Shown here: positions 1-12,200 of the stretch, piece after piece
Layout of the letters: each line of letters starts with the position of its first letter
Position numbering within the stretch: position 1 is the stretch's first letter
Assembly (NCBI GenBank): GCA_013396525.1
Contig: VWYX01000685.1
Coordinates: forward strand, 396,225-460,224
Source: Chaetorhynchus papuensis
Lineage: Eukaryota; Chordata; Aves; Passeriformes; Rhipiduridae
Length of the DNA: 64,000 bases
Direction of reading: 5' to 3'
The notes under the pieces: model-generated
What the model was told of the DNA's origin: nothing
What the model saw: the letters and a program-made list of their open reading frames with translations, nothing else
Databases searched by the model: none
Position numbers and translations under genes: made by a program

Positions 1-147
1 CTGTACTGGTTCTTTTGTGAAGTGCCTGTGACCAGTTAGCAAAAATAAGCAACAGCTTATGGTGATTTATAACACCATCTAGCACTCGTGCTGCCTCGGA
101 TTTGATGGATACAAGGTTCAGATGGATTGCTTCCCCTCTCATTTCAG
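1..147 (+). other. THSD7A: THSD7A intron, 3' end
   Basis: This is the tail of the intron that precedes the first visible exon. A pyrimidine-rich tract, ttgcttcccctctcatttcag, ends at 147. An ORF that opens at 102 runs through the exon in the wrong frame and is not real. Confidence 0.85.
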
Positions 148-251
148 GTGGAAGACCCACAAATGGCGCAGGTGCCAGCTGGTACCGTGGTACGTGCGCC
201 AAGACAGTCCAGGAGCACATGAGACTTGTGGACCTGGGCTACAGGCAAGAG
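148..251 (+). CDS. THSD7A: THSD7A exon (TSR start, W-K-T-H-K-W-R-R-C core)
   Basis: The acceptor is atttcag at 141-147 and the donor is gttaga from 252. The first base completes a codon from the previous exon, then 34 codons follow and one base is left over (phase 1). The peptide opens with WKTHKWRRCQLVPW, the Trp/Cys core of a TSR, and continues to CGPGLQAR, the strand-B Arg region that stacks on the tryptophans. It aligns with THSD7A as I recall it. The downstream intron of 10.3 kb is among the longest in the window. Confidence 0.93.
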
Positions 252-3200
252 GTTAGACCCTTTGTTTCTGTCTTTTATTCCTTAGAAATCTATGGATGCA
301 CTGGTGTGGGAAATGCCTTGCGTTTTAGGCCTTGTAACCTAACACTAATTTTATCTATCTTTATGGGCATCAGCAAAGGAAAATACTGAAAGTGTCTAGG
401 GCCATGTTTCAGTATGTTTGGAGTCTCTGTCAGCATGGAAATCCTACAGCCTCTCTGGCACTTGCTCCCTGCTGCAATTTGTGTGTGTGACCCCTTACCC
501 TTTCACAGTATATCTCTGAGAATAATCTGGCTACTTCTTCCCTATAATCTCAAATTAAGGTAATTACAGAGAGCAATGGGAGCATGAGAGATGCAAGACT
601 TTGCATTTACACTGTTGAAGTTCAGTGCCAGCCCATTTCTCCAGGTTGTCAAGGTCCTTTGAATGGCAGTCCTTCCAGGTAGGTACTGACTGCTCAAACT
701 GCCATTGTCCTCAAACCTGCTGAGCATGCTTTCTGTACAGGTTGTTAAGGAGACTAAACAGAATTGTGCCTGGAATTAACCACTGAGGTGAAACAATCTT
801 AAACAGCTGCTGGTTGGACTTCTAAACCACTGACCCTTTGAGCCCAATGATCCAGACATTTTTGCACAATTTCCATTTAATAGCAAATAATTTTTGCATC
901 CAAATCCAGCTTTGTTGTCACCTGTCTTCACAGAGAATTTTGTGGCTTTAGCAGAATGTGAATGTGTGCCTCTGTTAAGTATAGCCGGGTTAAGGGCTTT
1001 TTAGGTGCATTAAATACTTTCAATAGGAAAATAAATGCAGTTCCCATTTACTGTGTTACAGTAATTGAATTGCTTTGAACTACTGGCCAACCTTGAATTC
1101 CAGGAAGGTTTTTCTCCTTTGTTGTTTCTGAGTGCAAACTTGTATTTGTTAAAGCACTATTGGCTCAGCAGACTGTGCCATTCCTGGGGAAGGACATTGC
1201 TAACTGCAGAAGTGAAATGTTCAGGTCATTAACTTCCTTGCAGTATTAAAGGAGGTCATGGTATACTTAAAAAGTTATGGAGTAAATCTTAGGCTTGTAG
1301 CTCCTGCCGCTTACTCAGAAAGTGTTACAAGAGATCAATTTAGAGCTTACCACAAAATGAAACCTTAAGGCATTGCCTGTTAATACAAGAGACTTCTGGC
1401 TGTGGTAATTATTTCAAAGGTCTATCACAATGGAATCTATTTCTAGCAGCTCCAGAGGATACATTCAGATTACACACTGAGAAAATAAGATTTCTGTCTT
1501 TGATGGTAGGAATTCAGATAGTACAAATTGTTGTCTTCTGTGCTTGCATGGTAGTACCTAAATCTCTTGACTTTGCCTCAAAGTCAGTTAATAAAGAAAG
1601 GTAGCTAATAATAATGCATGCAGATTGGATTTTATTATTCTTTTGTGTCATGAGAGTTTCTTTTTATTTTTTTAAACATAATTCCAAACATGTACAGGCT
1701 ACACATATATAGAATAATACATGATCTTGAAATTAATGGCCATGTAGTTTTCAAATCTGATAAAACAGACTGGCAGAATTTCCCTTTGGCACTACACAGG
1801 GTTCGATATTGTGAAAGATGATGTATTCAGCAGTAATCTTGTTCCCACAAGCAGATACAATGGAAGTAGCTCTCTAGTGTAATGTGGTCAAGTGGTAGGA
1901 TGAGTAATCCTTAATTAGGAACCCCTGGAGCAGCTAAGCCTGAAGAAAGCCGGTGTTTTTGATACAATTCTGTGAATGTTTCTGAGATAAATTGTTAGAA
2001 AGGAAGATTTTTGTTTACTCCCGGTTTTTGTCAGGTCCATCCCATGTGTAAATTCCATTGTAAAATTCACAGAAAAAGTAATTCAAGTTGGACAACAAAG
2101 GTTATTTGTGCCTCATTCCAGATATCTAAATATGAATCTAAATATTGTTTAGGCTGTTGCAGTGGTGAAAGTTGTAGGCATTAAAGACAGAGGGGGTTTT
2201 GCCCAGTATTTTTTCCCATTTATGTAAGTGATGTGAATCAACATAAAATGCAAGTTTCAAACTCAGGTATACTGTGTATCATGCCTCAGTGTTTTAATAC
2301 CTCACAATGTGTTGAGCATATCTTTTACTTTTGTACTCAGTAGTGTAAACTGACAATCTGTAGGAGCTAAACAAAGTAGTACAGCTTTTCCTTAGACTGA
2401 GACAAGTAAAGTATTTTACCTTTACAATGAATATGACTTGGAAATACAAGTTGAATTTTTGCACAAAAGTAAGTTTCACTTTGGAAAACACAATTCTCTA
2501 ATTCTAGAGATTATCAGCTAAAGTTTTATTTACTTCACACCTCAGAAAATTGCATTTTTAACATGAATAGTGTGCTTTATTTGATAATATAATTTATCTC
2601 CTACACAGGGCATCAACATATTCCCTATCCCCTCTTAATTTTCAAATTAAAAATAGGCGTGTGTGAATTTTTAGGGGTACACATTATTTTGTTTGGTCCC
2701 CTGAACAAGAGTTGATTTCATGCAAGGTGCTCACTGAAGGGAGGCTGTCCTGAGAGCAAACATCTTCCCGGCTGAGCTCTGCCCTGGACAGTATCAGAAA
2801 GGTTTTACCAGTTCCTGAACAAAGACTCTGGAAGAGGTTTTATCTCCTCTCCCTGTTAATTCTTGGCTCCCTCTTGCATACTTGGCTATTAGTAAATAAA
2901 AGTCTTACAAGCTGTGGAAAACTTTGCATGATAATATGTCATTAAAAATTCTGTACTATAAATAATTTCTTTAATGGTTATTTTGTGATGTAGAAACAGA
3001 AAAGGCAGCTACTACTGTACAAATCCTTTGAACCACCCCAAAATCAGGAAATGCTAAACGCTGAAATATCAAATCCATTTGGTATAACATTCTGATACTG
3101 CATTTATGATTGCTACTCTAATACAGATATTTTGAACAGTACATTTAACTGTTTGTTGGTGATTTCTGTACAAATATTGACCATACTGTTAAAATTGTTG

Positions 3201-6200
3201 ACATACCAGCATTTCTTTTTCAGTTGAGAAAGAGTTCTCTTTCAAGTTTCTGGTGCTCATGCATGCAGAGATCACGCATTCATCCATTTATGCTAGTTTG
3301 CTTTTGATGACAAAGTGAAATAATAATTTTGTAGAATTAATCTCTGCCCTTTGGTTTCCTGTGCATTGTCCTTTCATTTTTGTTGATACTCAGTATAGTA
3401 AGTAATTCCATTCTTCTGTGTGGAAAGAGTTCTGAGTTCCTCTTTTTCAGTGCAAGGGGATATTGCCATTGCTACCAGCTTGTCATATTTCTGTTCTGAT
3501 TGCCCACTGTAACACATAGATTATCAGCAAATGTGTTAAATGAGAAAGAATAGGAATGAACACCAAGGAAAAGACACAGCTGACCATGCATTCATTAGTA
3601 GTTTATTTTGAACAAAATAGTCTGTTACTGTTAATATTTTAGATTGAAAGATGATTAAATCTGAAGGAAAGACTAGAAGTTAGAAATCACTAAAAATGAC
3701 TGGTTTGGTGTCTGATCTTAAGAGTCTGTGAGTAACGAGAGCCTGTACATCCCTTGCTTTATATCACAACTTTACTATTTGCACTTCCATCCTTCAGCTT
3801 TTTTATCACATTTGGTCTTTCTTGGAAGAAGAGATACGTGGGTGAATCATGAAGTTTAGAATTGTGATTCATTGTTAAAGACAACTTTGTTTCTATCTGT
3901 CTTGTATAATGAAGTATTTTTAACAAATCATGTCAGTTTAAATGAATGTCATAAAATTGTAACTTGGGTCAATGCAGAGGAAAGAGAATAAAAGGACTTG
4001 GTGGTTTCTGGATTTTGTTTTAAAAAAAGATTTTCTTTAGAAGTGTTTTTAAAAAATGTTTGTTAGCTGTTAATGCTAACAAACGAGCAAGTATTTATAT
4101 TTGATCCTAAACACAGTAAAATAGCACTTAATACTGAGCAGCAAAATCATTGCAGTAGTCATGAACTTTATTTGAAGAAGGCTGGTGGTCATAGCAATTG
4201 TGCTGAATTTCTATGATGAATGAAAATCTGAATTTGTATCACTGATAAAATGCCTTTTAGGAGTAGGTAAGAAGGGCAGGAATGTGTTACAGAACTGAAG
4301 CGACTTAAGACATCTGTCTTTTGTTCAAAACCCTCAAGAGGAGATTATGTGGATGCATCAGCAAGGAATTTGAAACTTCATTTTAACCCTACCCAAAAAG
4401 AAAAGGAAATACAGAGAAAAGTTATATTTTACTGCAACAACATTTATGTTGTGTTTATTTTCATCAGCTGTTTCTCAACTAACAAGATTAATTTAATCAG
4501 ATGTATTGATGAGTCACCTGAAATTCAGGAGAGATAAACACAGTGATGGCAAATACAAAATACCATCCTCCCCCACACCAAAGAAAATGAAAATAAAAAA
4601 AAAAAAAAAACCACCAGCCAAAAACTAGAACAAGAGAATAAATGCTTAATAAACCCAAACTACTATTTGATGGGGATGTGGGCTATCACTCTCATGGTGA
4701 GAAGAATCTGCTCCAGCTGGGGTGTGCTAAGAGATATCACTTTGTATTTTTAAGGCCAATATTTATTAGTACATAAATTTAACTTCAGAATAGTAATCTG
4801 CTCAATGAGATAGAAAAATTAAGTTTGAAATTGTGAACAACTGAGGCAGGTATGTGCTATGTTATATCTTAAATCTGTGTTAGTAGATCTCAGCTTCAGT
4901 GACTTGTGAAGGAACTTAGAAATACACCTCAAATCCCTTTTGAATTCTATAGGAAAACCTAAGAAAGACTAAAACTTGTTTTGCCAGTAGCTCCTGCAAA
5001 TTTAAGTAGGGCTGGTTGGGCTGCATCCCAATGGTAGTGAAGAGGACATGCAGCAGATGAGAAGCTTGAGTGCCCAAACTGCGGTAGCCTGATCGTGTCA
5101 TGATGAATATGGATGGATGCACATGGTAAGGGGCCATCCCAGTGACCGAGAAGAGATTTGCAGAAGGATGCACAGCCTGCAGTCCTTGCCACCATGAATC
5201 TTCCTCAGAGTTTTGTAGGAGAAATGGGATGAAAATTGCAAAATCTGTCAGGATATTCCGTAACAGCAAGAGGAAGGTTATTTGTAAATTTAAACAGAAG
5301 TTAAAGTAAGCTGGCTGTCAGATAAAATACCTGAGTAGCTGTGCTTGATGTCACTGGGAATTGGCCTTTATTAAAGACCTGGTCTCGAGCTCTCATTATT
5401 CTTCATTCACAGGGTGTATGTAGTTATTTGAAAGACAAAGGAATGGGAGGAAGCTTCCCAGGATGGCCATGAGCACACAGAGAAGCCTTGCAGGCTTGTT
5501 TGAGCTATGGGGAGGCTCTTAGGCAGAGCCAGTGGTCAAAAGCCCTTTTCTCACTCCATAGCTAAAAAGGGACAGCAGCCTCCCTCTCCAAGCATTGCTT
5601 ATGGAGGCAGGGGCCTTAGCTGTTGTGAGTGTTTCATGCCCTTACTGAAAGCACAAGATCATGGAGTGCTGCTCTTCATGGAGCTATAAACTACTATTTT
5701 AATGTCATTGAGACTTAACAGATGAGAGTGCTCTATTGCTTGGTTTGTATTCTAGTCACTGCAAAGTACAGTGATCATCTTCAGGAGTTGTAAGTAAGAA
5801 TCTGGACAACTGCTCAAAAGAGGTGTTTACATGAGAAGTTAATTTTTTATTTGCAAAAAAAGACCCACAATTTCCAGACAACTTTATTTAGCAGAAATAC
5901 ATTGTTATTGTCTTTGGAACATAAAGAACACTCAGGCTTGTATTTTCACAATATTATGGGCATGTGCTCCTTCTTAAGGTACTTTGTGGTAGGAACATTT
6001 TGTCACACTGCATCTAGTCTGCTGTGTCCCACAAAGAAAGAAATAAACATAGATGAAATCATAGCTGAGACATCATGGATAGCAGGCGTAAGAAAAGTTA
6101 GTGTGCTGAAATAATTCTCGTTTTCTGAAACTGAAAAATAATATTTTTGTTGTTAAAAATACTTAACAATTGAAAAAAATGGTATCACAGATGTGTTGTA

Positions 6201-9200
6201 AAAGAAAGGACAATAGAGCACCTTAATTTATAAAGAAGTTTTTAAGTACAGGATTCACTGAATTTCACATCTCAGTGAAATGTCAGTGAAGTATGCTAAT
6301 GGTGGTAGCACTGGAAAGGTTTTTATATAAACTCACACATGACATGACTTGCTGAAATACAGTCTCACTGTTTCATTATGCCAACAAGAAATATATTAGC
6401 CTGTAGTCTCCTGTGGGGACTTGGTGGAAACAATGCTGTCCGATAAAGTTTTAATTACATCAAAGTCCCTTGTCTATTAAATTTAGACTGCTATTTATTT
6501 CACACCTTTCTTCTGGGAGCTCATAGTTGTTAAATACCAGAACAATTTTGTAAGTGAATGGTTTCCATGTTAAATTTTATTTTTCTGTTAGCTGTACTCT
6601 TGGTTTATGTTTTCACTTAATAATTACTGTGTTTAATTCAGTAATGGTGGAACCATGCTCTTTCCACTTACTGCTAATGTCTGTAATAAATATAATGTGG
6701 TTGTATAAGCAAAATAATTAGCCTGGTACGGTATAGCTTTATGTGGTTGAAGACACTTCTCTCTATAGTGAGTTAATCAACTTCTACAGAATGCAATTAA
6801 ACAACCATAGGTTTGATCAAAGAGGCAGGGGATGAGTTTGCCCAGATTAGCTTGTGACTGGAAAAAGTAACTCCTCTAACAGTGAGAGCATTTCAGGCGT
6901 CCAGATAGCTGGCTAAAAGAGTATATTAATGGAATGTATAGGGTTGTCAAAATCCCTGCTTCTAAGGAGTATAAACCTTTCACATTGATACTTGAATCTG
7001 GAAAATAACAATAGGAAAATAGAATATAGAATGAATTACCCAGGTCTTGTCATCTAGAAGTAGCATGAATAGTTATGGACAGGCACTGTGAAAATTAAGA
7101 TTGGGGAATTGATTTAGTATGCCAAGCTGTCCTCTAATTTGTGTTGTTATTAAGGTGAAATATTTAGGTCTTGAGAATGAAGAGTTTTCCTGCTTTGATT
7201 GCTACAGTACAACTGACAGTTAATCTGGAAAAAACCAAAGTGTTAATCCTCAGGAGAGCTTTTCACCTGAGTCTGCCTGATGTAAATTAGATGCATTAAT
7301 ATGAGCTTGAAAAAAATCATGGCAGAGTGGATATATGCTCATGGAGTAATGTTTAATAACTAGGAAAGATGAGGGAATGAATACTAGATTTAGAGAAACT
7401 CAATTTAGCTAGAAAGAAAGAATGTTTTTTGGTGGACAACGTTTATTGTCCTATCAAAGAACTAGATGGAGAGGCAGTATGTAAATTGAGTATTAAACTT
7501 TTGAAGAAATTTGTTGAAGGATATTGGCTAATTAGTCTACTGCCTTTTAGCCCTTGGCCAGGTATAGTTTTCATTGCTAAAAATGGTGGCCTGTGTCTCC
7601 CTGAGAATGCAGTGAAGATAATGCAATTAGTTTTGCTGATGTGTGCACATAGCAAGGTCAAACTCAAGAGAGAGGATTTAGGTTTGACCTCTGTAAATTT
7701 CCACATGGTAAAACTAGTCTGAACTATGCTTTTACCTTAGGGAAATTGATGTTTGCTATTAGCAGAGAAGAGTATCTCACAAGAATCCAAAGCTACAGCC
7801 TAGGCTTCTATTGGAAGATAGCGGTTTGACTTGTGTTTTCCTAAATTTTTGTGTAATCTTAGAAATCCGATAGTATGGATTTTCAATTTTTTGACATTTG
7901 ATTTTTCTCACTGAATCACTGGAACTATGTCTGAAAAAAAAAATATTTCCTCATATAAACTACACTAAAAATAATAGGATTTGACAGAATAATTGTATTA
8001 GACAGTGTGCAGCTGGTCACAATAAGCACAACTTAATGCAGTGCTGAGCCTATTACAAACAGTGCTGGCAGCCCTGCTCCAAAGGGCAGTCAAGGATCAG
8101 GGGAGTTGTTTGCTTAGTATCTCAGGAAAAACACACCCCCCTCCTTTTCAGTGTTTTACCACAGACGTGTAGCAAAAACAATTCCCTTGGGACCTTTGGA
8201 TATGTTTTAGTAGGCACAAGGACTTGAAATGGGACATAGAGGTCATCAAGTTCAGCTTCCTACAGTCTTCATGAGGGAGAAATTTAGTTAGAATTGTCAA
8301 ACTAAAAAGCTTTTTTAAGAAATCACAGGTCACTGGACCATTACAATTACCTTAAAGCAATTAAAAAAAAAAAGTTTCCTGAACTATGTTTCCTTTTATC
8401 CTCCAGGAGGAAATAGTTACAGAATCATAGAATATCCTGAGTTGGAAGGGACCCACAAGGATCATCAAAGTCCGATATCTGGCCCAGCGCAGGATAGCCC
8501 CAAGAGTCACACCATGTGCCTGAGAGGATTGTCCAAATGTTTTTTGAACTCTGTCAGGCTTTGTGCTGTGACCACTTCCATGGGAAGCCTCTTCCAGTTC
8601 CCAGCTGTGTGAAGAATGCTTTCCTAATACCTAAACCAACCCCTCTGACACAGCTTCAGACCATTCCCTTGTGTCCTGTCAATGGTCACCAGAGAGAGGA
8701 GATGGGCACCTGCCCCTCTTCTTGCCCACTCATGGGCAGTTTTCTCTTTTATTTAGAGATGTTGCATTCAAACTCCCCTTTTCTCCAACAGTTGAACTTG
8801 ATTTTTTTTTTCAATTCATGCTAATAAAGCAATTATTATCAGCACAATTGAAGAGCTATGCTTAAATTATGGAGTGCAATATAAAAAGCTATATTCCTTC
8901 GAATAGAAGGAATAAGCAACCATGTTTAAAAAAATATGCTTGAGAAACAATTATAGAGCATTGTTGACTCTGATGAAGGGGTAGAGAGCCTCCTCGGCAA
9001 GTTTGCTGGTGATACAAAATTGGGATGAGTGGTTGATACCCCAGAGGTCTGAGTAGCCTTTCAGAAGGATCCGGACAGTTTGGAGAGATGGACAGAGAAG
9101 AACCATCTTATATTCAACAAGGGCAAGTGCAGGGTGCTGCACCTGGGGAGGAATAACCCCATGTACCAGCACAGGCTGGGACTGACCTGCTGGAGAGCAG

Positions 9201-12200
9201 CTCTGTGGAGAAGGACATGGGGGTCTTAGTGGACAATAAGTTTTTCATGAGCCAGCGGTGCCCTTTGTGGCCAAGGAGGCCAGTGGTATCCTGGGGTGCA
9301 TTAGGAAGAGCATTGCCCACAGGTTGAGGGAGATGAGCCTCCCCTCTGCTCAGCCCTGGTGAGGCTGCACTTGGAGTCCAGTTCTGGGCTCCTCAGTACA
9401 AGAGAGACATGGAACTCCTGGAGCAGATCCAGCTGAGGGTGGCAAAGATGATTAAGGGACTGGAGTATTTTGAAGAAAGGCTGAGAGAGCTAGGCCTGTT
9501 CAGCCTTAAGATTGAGAGGGTATTGTATCAATGTCTATAAGTATTTGAAGGGAGGATGTCAAGATGACAGAGCCAGGTTCTTCTTGGTGCCAAGTTTTAG
9601 GACGAGAGACAACAGGCAGAAACTGAAGCACAGAAAGTTTCACCTGAACATGAGGTAGAAATTTTTTACTGTGAGGATGATTGAGCACTGGAGCAGATTT
9701 CCCAGAGAAGTTGTGGAGCCTCCTTCCCTGGAGATGTTCAAAAGCCTTCTGGGCACAATTCTGTGCCATGTGCACTAGGGGACGCTGCTTGAGCAGGGAC
9801 CTCCAGTAATCCCTCAACATTAACCATTCTGTGATTGTTAAAGACTATATTAATGAAACAGCCCTCCCTATTCTTTGTAAATCCTTATGTTCCAACTCCT
9901 TACTTTTGTGTGACCTGATGTTTCCTTAAGGAATTTGTTTTTCTTCTTCAGCAAGAAGCTTTTATTCAGGACGTGGCTATCCTGTTCTATAAAGTTGTAC
10001 CGCTCTTGGCTGATGATACTTCCCCAGGAAACATGCTGTATTCTTTAAACCTTTTTCAAGACTAAAAATTGCTGGAGAACATCAGGCAGCAATACTGTTG
10101 TAAAGGGTTAAGTGGTATCCAGAACTCAAGTATGCTTCTAAATTTTATGTCTATCCATCTTTCTAAAATTCAATATGCTGATAAAACTTTATAACATACA
10201 GTTAAGATGGTATTGCAAGTTTTTTTATGTCTGAGATGTAGGCTGTGTCAGTACGAAAAATGATAACGTGTAAAGTGGTATAGGAGGTGTGGATAACATG
10301 GTGCAACCTTTATAATATTTACAGTTTTCTGTATTTTTTTTCCCCTGGTAATACTGATAAATTATTTCAAATAAAATCTTTAAAACTTGAGAAATGTCAA
10401 ATGTATTCATTCAAGGTAAAACTGGTGGCACATATTAAGTTGTTGTATGTGTATTCTGGGTTTTCAGTGTGATTTTCTGGTAGAATATTGTAGTCTTTAC
10501 TTAACTGAATAAAGACATTCATTAAAAAATGCTGAATTTAACTCCATCTCTTTTTGCTTCCAGCAATTACTTGTCGCAAACAAGATGGAGGACCAGCTGA
10601 CATCAGTGAGTGCCTTAAATACGCCGGCCCATTACCACCCTTAACACAGATGTGCCAGATTCCCTGCCAAGATGACTGTCAGTTTACGAGCTGGTCAAAA
10701 TTTTCTCCCTGTAATGGGGACTGTGGAGGAGTCAGGACAAGAAAACGCACTCTTGTTGGTAAGAGTAACAAGCAAAATAATGCCTCTTTTATTAATTATT
10801 GATACTGTTTTGTTTAAAACCTGAGGACTTCTGAGGTTCCCTTATGACAAATGTCATAGCAGCAGAAAGCAGATCCAGTGTCATGCTCTATATATTGTTG
10901 GTGGAACAATACCCAGGAGTAAAAACTCGTGCCATATGTCAGAGATTCTTGATACGGGTAAGTGGCTAGAGAGAAGATGGGAGAATATAGAAAAATGCCT
11001 TTTTTTTCCTAAATATTACATAGTAGGGATTTTTTTTGTTCTGTTGGGGTTTTTTGTTTGTTTGTTTGTGTGAGTTTTTTTGACAGACAAGTCAGCAATC
11101 ATCTCAACAGGATCAGATGTTAACCCACTTGTCTTCCTTTTCCCACATCTGGTCTCAGCTAAAGTGGACTTCCCTCTCTGATGGTGTTTTTTGGTGCATT
11201 TAGAATTACTATGGCAGCTGAGTGCTTTCAGCATTTTGCTATAGATTACCATTTTCAGCCTTAAGCTTTTGTTTACCTCTTTTGAACTTAGCTGCTGTCT
11301 TGAATGTCAGATTTATGATTAAGCCAGTCCTTTCTCTGGCTTAATGTTTGCTCTCTGAGTTCTTTCTTTCACCATTCTTCCATTGTCTACATTCAGCACT
11401 ACAGACCACATGAGGCAATATGTTTAATTTTCTGCCTTATTTCTTGAGACAAGTAATAATGCTCTTATTTTGTGTCCCAAGAAGCCTCTTTAGGTTTTAC
11501 TTAGCAGAATAAAAAGATTTACCAGTGATGCCCTTGCCACAGACTTGCCCTAGTTCTACATAATGGACACTGTTCCACTTTGAAACATTTTTTTCTTCAA
11601 CTTCTTTTTAATCTGTTGTTTTATGGCGAGGGGGGGGTTGAAATTATTTTTTCTTCGGCATAAAGTGAAGAGAAAAAAACATGCTCTGCTTCTAATTATA
11701 ATTGAAAGCTCAAGAGTGAGGCTTGGCCTCTGCAACAGCGCTCTTTGCCAATTAGTCTGTATTGTCTGTGGTGGAGGGAAGCTAGCTGAGGGGGGTGCCC
11801 ATTAGCAGCCTCAGAAAGAATGTGATAGGATCCAAACCCTATCCCCATCTCCATCCCCCTGTAAATCAGAAGACCAGTGGACAATGAATAATTCATAATC
11901 TTCAGGAAGCCTCACTGTGACTGTCTAATAAATTCCAGTAAACTTTATGTCAGGTTTGCTTCCACAAGGAAAAAAAATGAACAAAACTGACTAACAGCAT
12001 TTTTCCATATTTTGAAACAGAGCAAGAAAGTACATATTCTCCTACCACATCATTAACACTTTTTGATACTTCTTGTCCTCATTTAAGTTACCCCTTCAAA
12101 CTTGCTGGCTCTGTTATACGTGCTATGGTGTGTTCTCTGTGGCAATGTGTTACCCAGACTAACTCGTAATGCCTGACTTGGAGTAAACTCATAATTATTC

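Larger units (their letters stand above)
252..10563 (+). other. THSD7A: THSD7A intron (10.3 kb)
   Basis: AT-rich intron with no coding exon that I can support. It holds three CR1 fragments (about 560-895, 8419-8750, 8955-9836), a run of A at 4591-4610 and a perfect 10-bp hairpin at 4058-4084. ORFs at 4916-5269, 5851-6114 and 7429-7722 have no recognisable domain, no paired splice sites and no family resemblance. The intron ends with a pyrimidine-rich acceptor, tctttttgcttccag. Confidence 0.85.

Noticed and set aside
102..389. 95-codon + ORF overlapping the first exon
   Set aside because: Wrong frame. The exon's true frame is shifted and bounded by the acceptor at 147 and the donor at 252.
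4583..4610. Poly(A) run as the tail of a processed pseudogene or SINE
   Set aside because: No gene-like or SINE-like body upstream and no target-site duplication that I can see.
8516..9820. Several ORFs of 60-104 codons on both strands
   Set aside because: All fall in the two CR1 fragments and are not host genes.
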